Source: Thermodesulfatator sp. (lineage in GTDB: Bacteria; Desulfobacterota; Thermodesulfobacteria; Thermodesulfobacteriales; Thermodesulfobacteriaceae). Taken from it: a DNA stretch of 8,456 nt. The notes beneath the pieces are model-generated. The model was not told the DNA's origin, ran no database searches, and was given only the letters and a program-made list of their open reading frames with translations. Position numbers and translations under genes: made by a program. This document shows positions 6,514 through 8,456 of the stretch, piece after piece (the first letter of the stretch is position 1; every line of letters starts with the position of its first letter). The stretch spans positions 1 through 8,456 of the forward strand of contig JALWCD010000152.1 of the NCBI GenBank assembly GCA_027036915.1, in the 5' to 3' direction.

Positions 6514-6700
6514 CCGAAAGCCGTTTCTTCATCTTTTCCATGAGGAGGTTGAGCTCGCTTTTCAACTCCGCAAGGGTCTGATGTTTTTTCCGGTAGACCC
6601 TCTCGATCTCCGCCAGCCAGTATTCCAGAACCTCCCTCTCCCGGTTGACCAGTTCCTGCTGAACCTTCCTTTTAAGACTCTCCAGAATTTTGGGATCCAT
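6491..6700 (-). CDS. Small helical (probable coiled-coil) protein of unknown function
   Basis: I do not recognise this 69-residue protein. It appears almost wholly alpha-helical and highly charged, with hydrophobic Leu, Val, Ile and Trp residues spaced roughly as heptads (for example KILESLKRKV and LAELKSELNLLMEKM). This suggests a short coiled coil or helical hairpin. No signal peptide, membrane segment or Cys is present. It starts 3 nt after the stop of the MBL-fold gene (TAG-GCC-ATG), with no clear Shine-Dalgarno, which points to coupled translation as the last gene of the minus-strand operon. Its stop lies inside the 3' end of ptsI on the other strand, a 23-bp convergent overlap. Support for it being real comes from its amphipathic composition and its tight packing with the gene before it; it could be lineage-specific. 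Confidence 0.7.
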   Translation of the reverse strand: MDPKILESLKRKVQQELVNREREVLEYWLAEIERVYRKKHQTLAELKSELNLLMEKMKKRLSVIQTKGI

Positions 6701-6703
6701 GGC

Positions 6704-7465
6704 CTAGATTGTAATCCGCATCAGGTCCCGGGCCAAGAGGACCTCCCCGGGAAAAAACTTTCGGGCCGGGCTAAGGAGATCGGCCTCATCGCAGGGAGGA
6801 TAGAAGTGGGTGAGAAGAAGCTTCCTGACCCCGGCCTCCTCGGCCATCCGGGCCGCCTGAGAGGGGGTCGAATGTCCGGGAACCGGATGATCCTCCGGGC
6901 AGGCGCATTCGGCCACCATCAGGTCCGCCCCCCGGGCCAGGTCCGCCACCTCCGGGGCGTATTCGGTATCCCCGGTGTAGACCAGCACCCGGCCTTCGGC
7001 CTCCAGACGCAGGGCCAGACTCTCGGGATTGTGCCGCACCGGCCCGGTCTCGAAGGCCACCTCCGGGAAGACCAGCCGGGAGCGCTCTCCCCGGGGTCTT
7101 TCCAGGATCTCAAGCCGTCCCTCCGGGGGCTCGATCCAGTGGCCGAAAGCGGCCTTAAGGGCCTGGTAGAAGGTGCGAAACCCGCTCGCAGAAATGATCC
7201 TCACCGGCCGCGTGCGCGTGAATCCCAGACGATAACGGGTGGCAAAGAGATAGGGTACCAGGTCCGCCACATGGTCCGGGTGCCAGTGGGAGAGGAAGAT
7301 GAAATCGATCCGGTTGAGATCCGCGCCCACCTCGGTAAGACGCCGCAGGGTCCCCGGCCCGAAGTCAAGAAGAATCAGGCCCCCCGTGGTCTGCACGAGA
7401 TAACCCGAGGCGTTTCTCTCCAGTCTGGGCCAGCCCGTACCCGAACCCAGGACGATCAGTTCCAC
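6704..7465 (-). CDS. MBL-fold metallo-hydrolase, ribonuclease Z-like
   Basis: This 253-residue cytoplasmic protein belongs to the metallo-beta-lactamase fold. The glycine-rich opening (LGSGTGWP) is followed by LLDFGPGT and the main metal motif H60-W-H62-P-D64-H65. Further likely ligands are H145, D166 in YTGDTEY, and H220 in LLLTHFYP, which together would bind two zinc ions. The GHSTPSQAARMAEEAGV stretch (197-213) closely resembles the RNase Z/ElaC family. RNase Z matures tRNA 3' ends but is usually near 300 residues and has a protruding exosite arm. No obvious arm is seen here, so a related phosphodiesterase or other hydrolase is equally likely. The start is GTG at 7465, preceded by AGGGAGG 10 nt upstream, and overlaps the TPR gene's end by 10 bp. 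The small helical gene follows 3 nt after its stop. Confidence 0.85.
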   Translation of the reverse strand: MELIVLGSGTGWPRLERNASGYLVQTTGGLILLDFGPGTLRRLTEVGADLNRIDFIFLSHWHPDHVADLVPYLFATRYRLGFTRTRPVRIISASGFRTFYQALKAAFGHWIEPPEGRLEILERPRGERSRLVFPEVAFETGPVRHNPESLALRLEAEGRVLVYTGDTEYAPEVADLARGADLMVAECACPEDHPVPGHSTPSQAARMAEEAGVRKLLLTHFYPPCDEADLLSPARKFFPGEVLLARDLMRITI

Positions 7466-8456
7466 AGGGTCTCAGCCTCCCTCAGAAGTTCGGCCACCTC
7501 CCGGCCTCCCCGGCGAAGGGCCTCCCGCGCCAGCACCTCCGCGGCCTCCGGCTCCCCCTTATAATGCCGGTAAAGGAGGGCCAGGTAGGCCAGGGCCCTG
7601 GCCGGAGCCTCCCGGGCCAGAGAAACCTCCCGGAGCACCTCGAAGGCCCCGGCAAAGTCCCCCAGACGGTAAAGGATCTCTCCGAAAAGGGCCTGTCCGG
7701 TGAGCGAACGGCCGGAAAGCCCCTCCAGCACGTCCCGGGCTTCCGCAAGATCTCCGCGCCGGAAGAGTTCCCGGGCCAGGGCTTCCGCAAAGAGGGCCCG
7801 TCGGCCCGAAAGCTCATAGGCCCGACGGAAGTGAGACAGAGCTTCCGGCTCCCCTTTGGCCGCAAGGACTTCCCCGAGATTGTAATGGATAAGGGGGTCC
7901 TCCGGGGAAAGCTCCAGGGCCTCCCGCAGGTTTTTCTCGGCTTCGTCGAGAAAGCCCAGGGAACGATAGATAAGGCCCAGACTATTTAGGAGATCAGCCG
8001 GCTGACGGGTGCCCTCCCGGGCCTGAGTGTAGGCCCAGAGGGCGGCTCCCAGGTCTCCCCAGTCGGCGTAAAGATCCCCCAGCACGTGATAGGTGAAAGG
8101 CTCGAAGGAGACCAGGCCTCCTCCGGCCCGTCGGGCGTGCTCCAGGGCGGCGTAGAGGAGGGCCAGAGGCCGGCCGGCAAAGCCTCCGGAATAAAGCCCT
8201 CCGCAAAGGCCCCCTCCCGGAACCTCCCGCACGGATTCCCGGCCCCGGAAGAGAAAAAGTTCTCCCAGAAAAAGCCCCCGCACTCCTTTCGGGGCGCTTT
8301 TAAGTCGAAGCAGACCCAGCGGACCGCCCCGGCGGAGAAATTTTTTCACCTCCGGAAGATGGTCAAGAAAGACCGCAAGCTCCCTCTCCGCCCGGGGGGA
8401 AAGGTAGGTCAGACCGAAGAGCCGGGCCAGCTCAAGCCGCCTGCGGCCTTCCTCCA
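7456..8456 (-). CDS. TPR-repeat protein, N-terminus beyond the window
   Basis: The frame is open from the right edge to the TGA at 7456-7458, giving 332 visible residues. A GTG at 8347-8349 is internal, since the frame continues upstream without a stop as Glu-Glu-Gly-Arg-rich sequence. About the first 115 visible residues are not clearly TPR: a basic, Leu-rich stretch, a Gly-rich patch (GGGLCGGLYSGG) and helices. From about residue 119 roughly five or six TPR-like helix pairs follow, including NSLGLIYRSLGFLDEAEKNL and IHYNLGEVLAAKGEPEAL. TPRs bind partner proteins. No signal peptide can be judged because the start is missing. It overlaps the MBL gene by 10 bp, so the two are probably co-transcribed. 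I cannot name its function; the missing N-terminus may hold an enzymatic or membrane domain. Confidence 0.8.
   Translation of the reverse strand, partial: EEGRRRLELARLFGLTYLSPRAERELAVFLDHLPEVKKFLRRGGPLGLLRLKSAPKGVRGLFLGELFLFRGRESVREVPGGGLCGGLYSGGFAGRPLALLYAALEHARRAGGGLVSFEPFTYHVLGDLYADWGDLGAALWAYTQAREGTRQPADLLNSLGLIYRSLGFLDEAEKNLREALELSPEDPLIHYNLGEVLAAKGEPEALSHFRRAYELSGRRALFAEALARELFRRGDLAEARDVLEGLSGRSLTGQALFGEILYRLGDFAGAFEVLREVSLAREAPARALAYLALLYRHYKGEPEAAEVLAREALRRGGREVAELLREAETLWN
7476..7482 (-). promoter_or_regulatory. Shine-Dalgarno for the MBL-fold gene
   Basis: On the minus strand AGGGAGG lies 10 nt before the GTG at 7465, inside the end of the TPR gene. It supports the GTG start, which also gives the expected N-terminus with the LGSGTGWP motif near residue 6. 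Confidence 0.6.

Noticed and set aside
6506..7564. A 352-residue plus-strand open frame covering the MBL gene
   Set aside because: It lies antisense to the MBL-fold and small helical genes, which have clear motifs and ribosome sites. Its translation is rich in Gly, Pro, Arg and Gln without domain features, as expected from the reverse of a GC-rich coding strand.

Overview
The window is gene-dense bacterial chromosome, GC-rich by eye, with almost no intergenic space. It looks like core genome: I see no insertion sequence, integrase, tRNA, rRNA, CRISPR array or phage gene. The proteins are rich in Arg and Glu and poor in Cys, and the gene set includes an AMIN/amidase_3 protein, a NamZ/DUF1343 protein, a DHH phosphoesterase and HPr plus EI without EII. 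This would fit a thermophilic Thermodesulfobacteriota ('deltaproteobacterial') species. That placement is inference from gene style only.

Left block, plus strand, 1-3127: the 3' end of mutS, then an exported TPR-AMIN-amidase_3 N-acetylmuramoyl-L-alanine amidase, then a NamZ-like (DUF1343) hexosaminidase. Both junctions are 4-nt ATGA overlaps, so the three genes are very probably one translationally coupled operon joining mismatch repair with two peptidoglycan-degrading enzymes. A strong intrinsic terminator lies inside the last codons of the NamZ gene.

Middle block, plus strand, 3114-6513: a DHH/DHHA1 phosphoesterase of the NrnA/oligoribonuclease-pAp phosphatase type, a small FmdB-type zinc-ribbon protein with an acidic tail, HPr, and PTS enzyme I. 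All junctions overlap (14, 29 and 4 nt). HPr and EI keep their phosphorylatable histidines and other catalytic residues, so a working PEP to EI to HPr relay is encoded. No sugar-specific EII is present here, so the role may be regulatory or may depend on EII genes elsewhere. The block begins directly against the terminator with no room for an ordinary promoter, which makes that junction the most interesting spot in the window.

Right block, minus strand, 8456 to 6491: a TPR protein truncated by the window edge, an MBL-fold hydrolase of RNase Z-like type, and a 69-residue helical protein. These genes are tightly packed and converge on ptsI, whose 3' end overlaps the small gene by 23 bp.

I found no clearly new multi-gene defence or mobile system. 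The best leads are the terminator/start overlap at 3073-3127, the Glu-to-Gln change in the NamZ signature, the DHH-zinc ribbon-HPr-EI gene set, and the uncharacterised small protein convergent with ptsI.
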